Positions 34,901 through 47,300 of a DNA stretch of 60,000 nt are shown here, in pieces; position 1 is the stretch's first letter; each line of letters opens with the position of its first letter. The stretch spans positions 71,323,003 to 71,383,002 of the forward strand of contig CM043957.1 in assembly GCA_014529385.2 (NCBI GenBank), in the 5' to 3' direction. Made by a program: the position numbers and the translations under genes. This stretch comes from Adiantum capillus-veneris (taxonomy: Eukaryota; Streptophyta; Polypodiopsida; Polypodiales; Pteridaceae). A model generated the notes under the pieces. The model saw only the letters and a program-made list of their open reading frames with translations, had not been told where the DNA came from and made no database searches.

Positions 34901-36887
34901 CTTCATAGAAAAGTTCTCACAAATTGCGGGACCATTACATGACCTAACAAAGAAAAGCGTTAGGTATACATGGTCTGCTAAGGAGAACAATGCTTTCGAA
35001 AAGCTTATCTCTCAACCTATGCTTACACTACCGGATCTCTCAAAACCATTTGAGGTCCAATATGATGCTTGTGGTGATTGCCTTGAAGCTGTTTTTCTCC
35101 AAGAAGGGCACGCCATAGGCTATGAGAGTCGAAGGCTCGACCCTGTTGAGCAAGCTCTAGGCATATATGAAAAGGAACTCCTTGCAGTTCTACATGCCTT
35201 AGACTCATGGATGCACTATTTATTGGGGACTCCTTTCATTCTGCGAACGGATCACCAAAGTCTCAAGTACTTCGTGACGCAAACCAAGCTCTCTGACAAA
35301 GAAATGAGGTGGGCAAATTTCCTTTCGCAATTTCATTTTCATATTGCTCACATTGCTGGCAAGAAAAATCAAGTAGCTGATGCACTCTCAAGATGGCTGA
35401 GAGTGAATGCGGTTTCCATAGCAACTCACAATGATCTATCTTCAATGATAGATGAGTATGCTATTGATCCCGATTTTAGAGATGTGATTTCAGCCCTTGC
35501 ATTAGGGAAGAAAGAAGAACCATTTACTTTACAAGATGGTTATCTTCTCTATGGCAATAGACTATGTGTTACTAACTCACTACGTGAGAAAGTAATGTAT
35601 GAATCTCATGCTCCTCCTTATGCGGGGCATAGAGGGATTCAATCTACCTTAAAGGGAAAATATTTCTATTGGCCTACCATGAAAGTGAACGTATAAGAGT
35701 ATGTTTCTAAATGTGTGGTATGCAAAAACACAAAATTTGATAGAGGGAAGCAACTTGGATTGCTTCAACCCTTGCCAATCCCTAATTCACCATGGGAGAG
35801 CATATCCATGGATTTTATCTTTGGATTGCCTAAGTCTATCCATGGGAATACGGGAATATGGACGATAGTAGACAGGTTCAGTAAACAAGCTCATTTTATA
35901 CCTGTCAAAAAGACTATCAAAGCCCATCAAATGGCAACCCTCTTCATTTCACAAATTTTCAAGTACCATGGCTTGCCAATGTCCATAGTGTCGGATAGAG
36001 ATCCTAGAATGACCAATAATTTTTGGAAGGGTCTCTTTGAGAATTTAGGAACAAGGCTAAACTTCTCTTCGGCCTATCATCCACAAACGGATGGCCAAAG
36101 TGAAATAGCTAACCTAACAATTCTCGATCTACTAAAAGCCTATGTAATGGAATTAGATCAAAGATCCCAATGGGAGAAGTACTTACCCTTAGTGGAGTAT
36201 GCTTACAATAACACTGTACATACTTCCACGGGAAAAGCACCTTTCGAGGTAATTGAGGGAAGATCAAAAAGTCCCTTGCTACGTAAGGTACATGGGAAGA
36301 TCTTCGCTGCAGATGAGTATAGCCGAGACCTACAAGAATCTTTCCAAAAGATTAAGGATGCTATCTCTATCTCACAGCAAAGGCAAAAGGCTGCTGCTGA
36401 CAAGCACAGAAGAGCCCAAGACTTTAAAGAAAACGATTGGGTCTTATTAAAGTTTCCCAAGGCTCGATTAAGGCACAAGACGGGCAAGAATCCTACGGGC
36501 CACCAAAAGTACTATGCTAAACTAGCAAAAAGGTACTATGGTCCCTTCCAGATTCTTAGGCCAATCAATGAGATGGCCTATCAACTCAAGTTGCCCAATC
36601 ATTGGCTCATACACAATGCTTTCCATGTGAGCCTATTAAAGCCTTACAAAGGAGAGCCACCTCAAGAACCAACTATTGAAGACCCACCGGAGATCGAGGA
36701 CCAAGAGGAGGTGCTGCAGCCCGAGTCCATTCTCCGACATGAAGACAAGGTATTAAGAGGCGGTAAGACTATCCGACGATATCTTATTAAGTTTAAGAAA
36801 TATCCTTTTGAAGATGCTAGATGGATGCAAGGCATACAATTAAAGGATAACCTAAACCTTGTCAATGCTTACAATGCTTCCCAATGA
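31959..36887 (+). pseudogene. Chromovirus gag-pol polyprotein with three in-frame stops
   Basis: One frame runs 1643 codons from the ATG at 31959 to the stop at 36885-36887, interrupted only by TAG at 32115, TAA at 32643 and TAA at 35694; no frameshift is needed. A charged Arg/Ser/Lys region (32349-32640) precedes the gag domain (about 32700-33230). Next come the CCHC knuckle CFKCGEQGHAYRAC (33405-33446) and a protease with FDPGSTHNF (D at 33591). The RT has FFDDI (34635-34640), and RNase H includes LRTDHQSLKYF. Integrase has an HHCC finger broken by the third stop, then a DD35E core (D 35811, D 35994, E 36102). A chromodomain-like tail (YLIKFKKYPFEDARWM) ends it. The minus-strand relative reads K where the third stop stands. 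Several hundred codons of RT frame are intact, consistent with recent decay. Confidence 0.93.
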
Positions 36888-37232
36888 GTAAGCAAATGTA
36901 CAAAATGTTAAAAATGAACAAAGTTTTTGTCTTATAAGACTCTCTTTTTCTTTATTGTGCACAAAAATGAAGTAGTATGCATGCTTAGATCAAGTTTGCG
37001 GAGACGACGTCTCCCAAACACCAAGTAGAGCTTGTCACTCTACTATGGAAGATTGATAGGACTAATGTGCAGACATGCTTGCGGCAGCCTCAAGCTCTCA
37101 AGCGCCAAATGGACTAGTCATCCATTGTGGAATGATGTCATAGGGTAACATAGGGATCCTCTACCCGCTAAGAAAAGGAATCATGAATATGATTTATCTT
37201 CTCTACACCATAGTCGAGGACGAGCAACTATG

Positions 37233-37250
37233 ATTTCAAGAGAGAGGTAA
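37233..37250 (+). other. Purine tract region before the 3' LTR
   Basis: ATTTCAAGAGAGAGGTAA precedes the 3' LTR. The purine core AAGAGAGAGG is the likely plus-strand primer. Confidence 0.65.
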
Positions 37251-38836
37251 TGTCATAATGATCAATATCTAATTCTCCTAAATGATTTTCTCATATTAAA
37301 CTGATCATTTAATGTGGGGAAGTGCCAGGGGAGAAAAAGCTAGAATATTGGTTAAGCTAGCAGACCGGCCATAGTAGGGATCCAAAGGAGGGAAAATAGG
37401 GATCCAAACGAGGGCCATCTGCAAAAGAGCCATGTGCAACAATGGGCTAAAAAGACCCTAAGGTTCAACCCATTAAGACTTCCAAAATGCTAAGGTTCCA
37501 AAATTCAAAGGTTGTGTCCAAAGGGTTAAAGCTTAGGGGGGATTGGATGCTTTGTGTGCTCTCCAAAGTCAACACATATCCCTACATGGGAGGGGGCAAA
37601 CCCTTCTTCTAGGGGATGAGAGAGAAAGCCACACACACACAGAGGCTCCCTTTACACAAAGAGAATGAGGGACACATGTCAGCTCCCTAGGCCAGATGCC
37701 GACAAGGTGTGCCCAGTTTCTATTGGATGACCCTTGAAGTGGACCAATGAGAATTAAGCTAGATTAAATCTAGTTTAATTAATTTAAAAACATTTAATAA
37801 AAGAAACCAATGAGAATTAAGTCTCCTAGAAGACTATTGGGCAGTCTCACAAGGGGTCCAATGAGCATTCAGGAGCCCAATGGCTTGCTTGATTCCTATT
37901 GGCCAGGAGGCAAAGGGGTCCAATGAGAGTTTAGTTTAATTATTTAATAACCTAAAGCTCTCACAAAAGGGGAAAGGGGGACACATGTCAGAAGGCTATC
38001 ACTTATGCTGCTTAATAATCATTGGCTTGACTTGGGGAGAGCCAATGAGGGCTCAGCAAGAGAAAATAGCAAGAGGGCTCGCCCAAGAGAGAGAGGGGGA
38101 TGATTTTTGCAGGGCATTATCACACACACACTCACACAATCTCATGTGTGAAGAAAGAGAAGACTATCTCTTCCCAAGCTTTAATGGAGAGCTCATCACC
38201 TACTCCAAGCTTGCGAGATAGAAGCCTACAAAGACACACTCTTGGCTTGTGGATGCAAATCCAACCAAGAGCCAAGCTTCAATGCATGCTCATCTCCTCT
38301 ACCAAGCTAATTACTAAGCTAAAGCTATGCTAATATGAGTGATTATGTGAGGAGATGTACATCTTTCTCGTAAGATACTCCTTCTTCCTCTCAATCTACT
38401 CTCATACCCTGCTAGCTCTCACCATCTTCGAAGGTGTGTGAGGTCTTGGGTCTGAGAACGGGGATAATTAAAGTTGTGTTTGTTAAGTGTTTTGCTTAGT
38501 GCATGAAGCTTTCATCTTCATTGCACTAGCTAGTCTTGAAGGAACACAAAGAATTGTATTGTACAATGTCTCTCTTGATGGGAGAAACCATAATACAAAG
38601 CCTTTTGGAGGGGGGACCGGCTCCATGCAAATCCGGTCCTCAACTGTTGTCAATAGCTTAATTTCTCTCTCTTTTGAAAGTATTGTTGATGCTATCTAAC
38701 TAGGTGTTATGCTTTTTGTTGCTCTCTCCACCCAAGCACTCTTGTAATTCTCATTAGGAATCTATTCTAATGAAATGCCCACTATGTTCATGCTAATTTC
38801 CGCTACACATAAGTTTTTAGACCATTAAATGTTACA
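37251..38836 (+). repeat. 3' LTR of the inserted chromovirus
   Basis: 1586 bp, the same length as the 5' LTR. Differences I can see include the tenth base (A to G), four changes in the first 150 bases, a G to A near 37468 and a C to T near 37889. Confidence 0.95.
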
Positions 38837-41800
38837 GTAGTCCAAGTTGCTTCCTTGTATATACTTGTTCTTTTGGCATACTACGCATTTTGAAACATAC
38901 TCTTTTATGTCCACTTTCATGGTAGGCCAGTAAAAATACGTCTCTACTCCCTGAAGAGTAGGTGGAATACCTCTATATCCCGCATAGGAAGGATCATGGG
39001 ATTCATACATAACTTTCTCACGAAGGGAATGGGTAACAAATAGCCTATTGTTGTGGAGAGGATAACCATCGTGCAAGGTGATTGGCTCCTCTTTCTTCCC
39101 CAAAGAAAGGGCTGCATTATGTCTCTAAAGTCAGGGTCAGTAGCATACTCATCTATCATAGAAGATAGATCATTGTGAGTAGCTATAGACACCGCATTAA
39201 CTTTTGGTTGTGGTGAAAGTACATCGACCACTTGATTGTGCTTACCAGCAATGTGAGCAATATGGAAATTAAATTGTGAAAGAAAATTTTTCCACCTCAT
39301 TTGTTTGTCGAAAATCTTGGTTTAAGTCATAAAATACTTGAGACTTTGGTGGTCGGTTCGTAGAATAAATGGAGTCCAATAAATAGTGCTTCCATGTGTC
39401 TAGGGCATGTAGAATAGCTAAAAGATCTTTCTCATAAATGCCCAAGACTTGTTCATTGGTATTGAGCCTTCGGCTCTCATATGCTATGGCATGCCCTTCT
39501 TGAAGCAAAACTACTCCAAGTCAATCACCACAAGCATCACATTAGACCTCAAATGGCTTTGAGAGATCCAGAAGCATGAGGAATGGTTGGGAGGTAAGCT
39601 TCTCCTTGAGCTTGTCAAAAGCATTTTGCTCCTTAGCAGTCCATACATACTTACGTTATTCTTAGTTAAGTCATGTAGTGGTCTTGCTATTTGAAAGAAT
39701 TTTGCTATGAAGCGTCTATAGTATGCGCACATACCAATAAATCTGCTTAGCTCATGTAGATTCCTTGGATTAGTCCATGATTTTATTACCTCTAACTTCA
39801 ATGGATCCATACGGATACCATCTTGAGAGATAATATGACTTAAGCATTGAATCTTTTGGAGAAAAAATTCACTCTTCTTTTGGTTGAGAAAAAGCTTGTT
39901 CTCCCTCAATGTTTGAAAAATCACTTGGATATTGCTGCTTATGTTCCTCCAAAGGCTTGGAGTAGATGATGATATCATCAAAGAACACTCCAGTGAATTT
40001 GCGCTAAGGTCTAAAAATTTTCTCCATTAGACGATTGAACGTAGCTGGTGCATTAGTCAAGCCAAAAGGCATGACTTGATATTCATAAAGACCAAACGTT
40101 GTGCGAAACGTGGTCTTTAGGATATCTTCATCCACTATCCTTATTTGATGATAGACACTTTTAAGGTCAATCCTACTGAAGTAGGTAGAGCCTTGTAGCT
40201 TATCAAACAGATCTTCTACCCAATGCACGGGAATTTTTTTTTTTATAGTGATACGGTTTAGTGCTCGATAGACCACACACATACGGTATGTACCATCTTT
40301 GTTTTGCGCTAAAAGGACTGGAGAACAAAAGGGAGAGGAACTAGGACTCACCATCTCTTTGTCTACCAGTTCCTGTACTTGCCTCATGATCTCCTCTTGT
40401 TGAGCTTGAGAGACTCAACAAGGAGGCTTCTTAGGCGGCTAGCTTCCTGGAAGGAGCTCAATGCAATGGTAATCATCCCCTCATTTTTGGAGGTAAGTCC
40501 ATAGGGATATCATCGATGAACACATCTTGGAATCCTTTTAGAAAATTAGACAAGTTCAACTCTTCTTGATTTCTATCATTTACATTTGATGAAACATTAG
40601 GACCTTTTAGAGACTCTTTGACAAAAATCATGTATGCAAAAACCGAGCTCTTCATTGATTTATCAAAAGCAGGAGGATTTACAAGTGGAATAGTGCAACC
40701 ACGCTCACTAGCATCTAGATACATGTTCTTTCTCCTGCAGGTGAAGTAGATTCTCCTTTAAGGGAACTTCATATTGGCAGCCATGCGATCAAACCATGGC
40801 GCCCCTAGGATAGCATCCTCATGTTGGAGAGAAGAGATAAAAAAGTCTTCCTTGTCAACATAGTTTTGGACATGAAGCCTCAACTTTCCAATCAAGGGAG
40901 TAACGGAGGCTTGCTGTCCCTTGAAAGTTGTGTCCGTCGTATTACAATATCTCTCATCTAGAAAGCTTGAATGCCCAACTTGGTGGCCAAATCTGTTGAT
41001 ATGAAGTTGTGAGTAGAGCCAGGGTCAAAAAAGATGAAGGCATCATGCTCTCTTACCTTTCCCCAAGCATAAGAAAGTGATGACCCTTTGCAATGAGAAT
41101 CCTCTTTTGGAGCTTCGACGGTGGAAGCCCTAGGAGTCTCATTGCGAGCATTCTTCTTGGGGCGAGAATGATAGCCATGTCCTTGCTCCCCACACTTGAA
41201 ACACTTATGGTCCTTGCAAAAAGCTTCAAGCTCTTCAGGAGAGAATTTGTTTTTGCCTTTGTAAACTCCCTTCTCCTTGGACTGATTGTTGTTGTTGGCA
41301 GTGCCTTGGGAAGAATTTTGAGCATTGGTTTATTCCTTTGCATCATTTTTGTCTTTGTTTTCCATGGGCTTGACATTCTGTCTAGCCCCTTGATGGAAAT
41401 TGATACGTGAAGCAACCATGGTGTGATGTATTACTTTGGTGATAGAACCAGGCCATTGAGAGTTGATATATTCGGCCATCTCTTCAGGTAATGCCGCACA
41501 AAATTGTTGCTTTTGCTCGGCAAAGTCTATCTTTTGAAAGAAAGTAGCCTTGAGATGTAGATCCCAAAACTTGTGTACATACTTGTGGATAGACTCATGA
41601 GAGAAAAGATTCACCCTGCGCCATTTGGTGAGCACTTTGTCATTTGCATCACTTGCAAGGAATTGCTTCATGATGGAAACTCGTAGAGTTTTCCATGTCT
41701 TTGGGGCTTCGCCGTTGCCACAAAGGCTATCCCACCATTGACAAGCTGATTTATGGAAGTGCATAACTACATGGCGTAGCTTGGAGGACTCTGTGAAGCC

Positions 41801-42305
41801 CTTGTCTCCAAAGGCCACATCAAATTGTTGGATGAAGGCCAACACTTTGTCAGTAGCACCAAAGGTGCCATCATAGGTGAGAAAAGAGATACTCTTTCCT
41901 CCCTCTTTGAACCTCTTTAGCTTTTGTGACCTTCGCCATGCTAGGTATGATTTGCGATGTCCTTCCCTCCTGTATTCTCTAGGAGAATAGCCATAGCTTT
42001 CATCGGAAGAGGAGGAAGGTGAAGAAGAAGGAGAAGAGGGTGGGTGACCTCTTTCTTGCCCTTTTCTTTCATTGTTTCCTCTCTTCCCTTTCGGAGTGAT
42101 GAAGAGAAGGACTGTGTGTTGATCTTCTCCTCTTGGGAGGAGTGGGCGATCAACTAGACCTCCGTCTTTGTGGAGCCACATCTTCAGAGGAACTTAAAGT
42201 TTCATTGCTTTCGTGCTCTTTGGATTCCTCCTCTCATATGGGAGAGAGTCTTCTTTTGGGGGTCTCTTCAAGAGGCCTCCTAAGCTCTCTCTCCACTTAA
42301 AGAGG
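38837..42305 (-). pseudogene. Old chromovirus gag and pol, N-terminal and middle parts
   Basis: Reading down the minus strand, the first segment is a gag frame (42181-41330) with FLTYDGTFGATDKV and WWDSLCGNGEAP. A zinc-knuckle region follows near 41200 (frame broken), then a protease with FDPGSTHNF near 41020. RT segments follow (40387-40004, [12 protein letters not shown] and [17 protein letters not shown]). RNase H sequence (39508-39269) comes next, then an integrase zinc finger (39103-38842, WPTMKVDIKEYVSKCVVCQ). Frames change near 41330, 41053, 40473, 40004, 39511 and 39269, and the FFDD box spans the break near 39990. It is the other half of the piece at 28938-29955. Confidence 0.92.
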
Positions 42306-43990
42306 AAAAGAAATTCGATAAGCGCAAAGTTGTTGGAAAGGACTGAAGACCCAAAAAAGCACGCCTTTTTTTGAAAAGAAGTTAGGAAGGACAATGATGT
42401 TCAATGTTGGGCCATACAAGAGCTCCATCTGGATGCCCGCAACAAAATAAAACAAGATGGGGGGACAAAGTTAGCATTTTACAGAGAGGGAGTGGACGGA
42501 TTTAGTGTCGTCCTCTCTATTGTTGACAAGGACCTGGAGCCCAAAGTGGTCCTCAATCACCCCTTTGGGAGAGTCTTAGGAGTGAGAGTCATCTGGGATG
42601 ATCAACCTATCACCATAGTGAGAATTTATGGTCCTTGTAATGCCAAGGATAGGTCCAAATTGTGGATGCATCTTAGGGACTTCCCTTTAGAAGTTGAGTG
42701 GCTTTTGATAGGAGACTATGCTATGGTGGAAAAGAGCAAGGATCGAACAAGCTCTGCCAATTTTTTGGCAGGTTCTAAAAAAATAAATGGCTCGATCTCT
42801 GAGAGAAATGGGCTCTGATGGACCTGTGGGAGATGGGCGCCTGAAACAATACGCCGGGCTTCATATACACAAGCCTCTAGTATGCCGGCATGAACTCTCG
42901 ACTTGACAGATGTTACTACTCTCACCAAGTTGACTGAATCTTGTTGCTACTCGAGATGAAGGTGCTGACAATGAAGAGCCTCTCAGACCATCTGTCCTTA
43001 CACTTGGAACTCAAGAAAGCCAAAGGGGATGGGAAGACCCCCCGTGGGAGCAAGTTTACACATAGCTTTCTTCACAAGACTTCTAAACAAAGGGTCTTTG
43101 AATAAGTGTGCCCCCGTGACCAACAACTTCTCTCTAAAGACATTTTCCTAGAAAAAACCTAAAGCTTTGGACCTCATTGCTCGAAGTGTCCAAAAAATGA
43201 TCAAAAGCTCGGGCCCCTCGTTTGGTGAAAAAGGCCCGTGAAGAGCATGTAAAGAAGCTTGAAAAGGAGGACCATCTTACTTCAAAAAAAAATAATCTTT
43301 CGGGCTTGCATCCAAGATCACAAAAGATGGTTGGAAGCTAAAGCCAACTTGTCCAAGCACCAGCTTGAGGAGGTCAGGAGGGCCAGATTGATATCCATGG
43401 AGACCTTCCTTCAGTATAAGGCTGCTAATCAAGCACATTTATTTAGGGCCTTGAAAATCAAGAAAAGTTGAGGCTCTATCCAATCACTCACAGACAAGAA
43501 GGGGAATGATACGCAAGATCACGATGAAATGGCTAGGATGATGCTGGAGCATTTAAGCCAGATCATTTGGCCAGCTTGAGATCCGCTCTCAAGAAGTGGA
43601 TGAGGCTAGAGCAATCTTGCTTGAGAGTATCCATGGGAAAATACACCAGCAATCAATCGTCTTGAGCTGGCCTTCTCGGAAGATGAGTGCATGCTTGTGT
43701 TGCATTCTCTCGGCAAGGAGAAATCCCCTGGCCGAGATGTTCCGACCACTGAATTTTTCAAGGAGTTATGAGGGATGACCTCAAGGGCCTGATCACATGT
43801 ATGGCTAACCAATATTTTGTCAGAGGATGTTTGATTCTTATGTGAAAAGAGGGGTCATTAAGACTATCCCTAAGTAGGTGTGTTGCTCGCAAGCACGGGT
43901 GCCGTATAACTATGATGTCTATGGCATATAAAGTCATCGCCAAAGTAGTTGCTCTTAAAATTTCGCCCCTCTTGGATAGGGTAATGTCTC
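42306..43990 (+). pseudogene. LINE ORF2, endonuclease to start of reverse transcriptase
   Basis: An endonuclease region (42480-42830) reads VLGVRVIWDDQPITIVRIYG and then WLLIGDYAMVE, matching the GDFNM-E motif of AP-type LINE endonucleases. A linker region with KHQLEEVRRARL (about 43350) follows. RT starts with SEDECMLVLHSLGKEKSPGR (about 43680-43740) and MSMAYKVIAKVVALKISPLL (about 43917-43977). Frameshifts are frequent. The left end begins abruptly inside the endonuclease at the junction with the old chromovirus. The RT frame resumes at 49279 after the copia insertion. Confidence 0.8.
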
Positions 43991-44311
43991 TGTAAAGAAT
44001 GAGGATGCAAGAGAGCTACACAAGACAAGCACAAAGCACACAAATATGGAAAGCTTCTTCTTCTTCTCACAGAAAAGAGAGTACAAAATGACTAAGTGCT
44101 AAAACTAAAAAGTAGCACATATGTACATGCGGTCACTAAGTGTGAACATGCTAGAAGCGTACTAGGATGGCACTATAAGTGTAGTCCAGCTGTAGAATCA
44201 CTGGCAGAGATCCTCCGTGTCGGTCACCTAACCTGCCAGTGAGTAAATGTTGTAAGCGGCCAAGACTCGTAGTGGATGCCAGCTCATGATGTAGAGCTCG
44301 ACATCTCAACA
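43991..44311 (-). repeat. 3' LTR of the minus-strand copia element
   Basis: 321 bp, TGTAAAGAATGAGGATGC to GACATCTCAACA on the plus strand. It is followed by CTCCCCCTCGAGC, the complement of the polypurine tract. Confidence 0.93.
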
Positions 44312-47300
44312 CTCCCCCTCGAGCTCTGCATGTCGCATAGTCCAAGCATAGTCCGGAAACGTCGAAGCTTCTCAGCTCCAAGGGCCTTGGTAAAGATATC
44401 CGCTATCTGCTCCTCTGTGCTGACGTAGACCAAGTCAATGTCGCCTGCCAACACTCGCTCTCGAACGTAGTGGTTATGGACCTCTATGTGCTTGGTCTTG
44501 GCATGGAACACTGGGTTCCTAGACAACTGCATGCTGCTGAGGTTGTCACAATGGATGACAATCTGCTGGTCCACCTGCACTCCCAAGTCCTCAAGTAATG
44601 TGCGTAGCCAAGCTACCTCGCACACCGCAACTGCTGCACCTCTGTACTCGGCCTCTGTGCTCGATAAAGCAACCGTAGGTTGCTTTTTGCTGCTCCAAGT
44701 AACAGCAGCACTCCCAAAAGAGAACATGAAGCCACTCGTAGATCTCCTATCAACAATGCTACCTGCCCAATCTGCATCTGTATACCCATACAATGCTAAT
44801 GGCGCATCTGCTGCATAGAACAATGCGTAGTCAAGAGTCCCTTGCACATACCGAAGTGTGCGTCGTACTCCATCCAAATGTGGCTTCCTTGGAAGCTGCA
44901 TGAACTGACTCTCCAAGCCTACTGTGTAGCTCAAGTCTGGCCTCGTGATAGTCAAGTAGATTAGACTACCCACAATCTTTCTGTACATCTTGACATCCTC
45001 AACAACATCACCCTTCTCTGCACTCAGCTTTGCATTCACATCCAAGGGAATAGAAATTGGCTTACAATTAGCCATACCATACTTTGACAACATGTCCAAA
45101 GCATATTGTCTCTGTGACAGCCATACACCCTCTGGAGTCCTGATCACTTCAATGCCAAGAAAGTAGCGCAACTCGCCCAAATCTTTCATTTCAAACTCCT
45201 GTTTGAGAAGACCCTTCACATGGTCAATCTCCATAGCATTGTCACCCACAATAATAAGGTCATCTACATATATGGTAATGACCACAATCCCCACATCACT
45301 CTCACGTACATAGAGTGAATGATCAGCATGGCTCTCCTAAAACCAATACTGACAAGATACGTGGCAATCCTGTCATACCATGCTCTAGAGCCCTGCTTCA
45401 AACTATACAAAGCTTTGAGAAGTCTGCATACATAATCTGGGTAACCTGGATCGACATAACCAGGTGGCTGATCCATATACACTTCCTCTTGCAACTCACC
45501 ATTCAAGAAGGCATTCTTTACATCCATTTGATGCATAATCCATCCTCTAGATGCAGCCATTGTTATGACAGCTCTCACAGTTGTCATCTTTGCCACTGGA
45601 GCAAAGGTCTCCTCATAGTCTATGCCATACGTCTGTGCATAACCCTTTGCGACCAGCCTTGCCTTGTGACGCTCAATGTTACCATCAGCCTTATGCTTGG
45701 TTTTATACACCCATTTATAGCCAATAGCTTTCTTGCCACTTGGCAATGGCACCAACTCCCATGTGTCGTTTGCTTCCAATGCAACGATCTCTTCATTCAT
45801 TGCATCATCCCAATGCACATTTCCAACTGCATCCTCAAAACATGTGGGCTCCACATCCTGTATCACCTTAGCCATGTAGGCTTGGTGATGCGCTAGATAC
45901 CCATCATAAGTCAATTTTTGAACTGGATTTCTGACTCTGTTAGATCTGCGCAGTCCTGGGTCACTCCTTTGCCCTCTAACATCTTCTTGTACTTTCCTTA
46001 CACCAGGTGTCCTGACAGCTGGAATTCCAAATTCCTCATCAAGACTTTGTTCAGAACCATCTGAATCCATGTCTACATGTGAAAAACCTGATGATGCATC
46101 AGCCATAAAGGGAGGTTCATCAACCTTTTCCTTTCCTTTTCGTGATACATTCCCTGTGCCTGCTGGTGGAGTAACTTGCGTATGTAGTCTACCATTCCAT
46201 GGCTTCTCAACAGAGCCACGAGAAGAGAAATCTTGTGGTCCACTCAAAACCTGTGACTGTGGCCTCACATTTTGTACAACCACATTATCTTTTACATCAG
46301 CCCCAATAGTGCCATGTGCATTACTGTACCAGCTGCTCATCTCATCAAAGACTACATCTCTGCTCACTCGTAATTCTCGTGTAGTAGGATTGTAGCACCT
46401 GTACCCCTTTTGTTCAAGGGAATATCCCACAAGAATACATTTCTCTGCTTTAGGATCCAATTTCCTACGCAACTCATTTGGTACATGCACGTAAGCTATG
46501 CAGCCAAACACTTTCAAGTGTGCCAAATCAGGCTTTGTACCTGTAAACTTTTTCTTAGGCGTTACATCATGCACCGCAGCTGTAGGTGTCCTGTTCATAA
46601 TGTACACAGCTGTATTTACAGCTTCAGCCCAGAAATGATGAGGCATGTTCTTCTCATTCATCAATGCACGTGCAACCTTTGCAATGTGCCTGTTTTTCCT
46701 TTCTGCGACCCCATTTTGCTGTGGAGTATATCTGCATGTAAACTGCCTACGTATACCATGCATTCGCAGAATATCTGAAAAATCATTGGAGAAGTACTCT
46801 CCCCCTCCATCTGACCTCAATGTCTTGATTTGCATATCTATCTCCTTCTCAATCATGACTTTGAAGTCTTGAAAGTGACCAAACACTTCACTTTTGTTAC
46901 GCATGAAGTAGACCCATACTTTCCTTGTATGGTCATCAATGAAAGAGACATAATACCTGCAACCATGTATACTTACAGTATCGGTTGGACCCCAAACATC
47001 TGTGTGCACCACCTCAAGTGGATTTTTACATACATTGCGCTCATGTGGAAATGAGCCCTTTGACTGTTTTCCAAACTGGCATGCTGCACACACTTTATGC
47101 ATACCATCTACCTTGAATTTGGGCAAACCTTTTACAATCTATTTTGATTGCATGCTGCGCAATCTCTGCTCATTGACATGGCCAATGCATTTGTGCCAAA
47201 TGTCAACATCAGCCACAACACCTGTGCTCTGTGCAAATAATGCAGCTTTTACCTCAGGCATGTCTACATTCAGCGTAAACATTCTGCCCACACATTTGCC

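Larger units (their letters stand above)
29956..38836 (+). mobile_element. Recently inserted Ty3/gypsy chromovirus
   Basis: The element is 8881 bp with two 1586-bp LTRs (29956-31541 and 37251-38836), a primer site, a single gag-pol frame (31959-36887) and a purine tract before the 3' LTR. By eye I count about seven differences between the LTRs, roughly 0.4 percent, so the insertion is young. It sits inside an older relative in opposite orientation. A chromodomain-like C-terminus and the gag-PR-RT-RNase H-INT order identify a chromovirus. The reading frame carries three stop codons, so this copy probably moved with proteins from another copy. Confidence 0.95.
26822..42305 (-). mobile_element. 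Old chromovirus (Ty3/gypsy) on the minus strand, interrupted and 5' truncated
   Basis: The pieces in element order are gag and pol from 42305 down to 38837, the rest of pol at 29955-28938, an untranslated tail, and the 3' LTR at 28471-26822. The gap 29956-38836 is a later plus-strand insertion of the same family. The two halves join exactly inside the integrase reading (after the CVVC zinc-binding motif and before QPLPIPNSPW). The 5' LTR is missing: homology stops near 42305, where LINE sequence begins. Many frameshifts show it is long dead. Confidence 0.9.

Noticed and set aside
45315-46778. Plus-strand frames of 193 and 122 codons
   Set aside because: They are antisense shadows of the copia integrase and RT on the minus strand.
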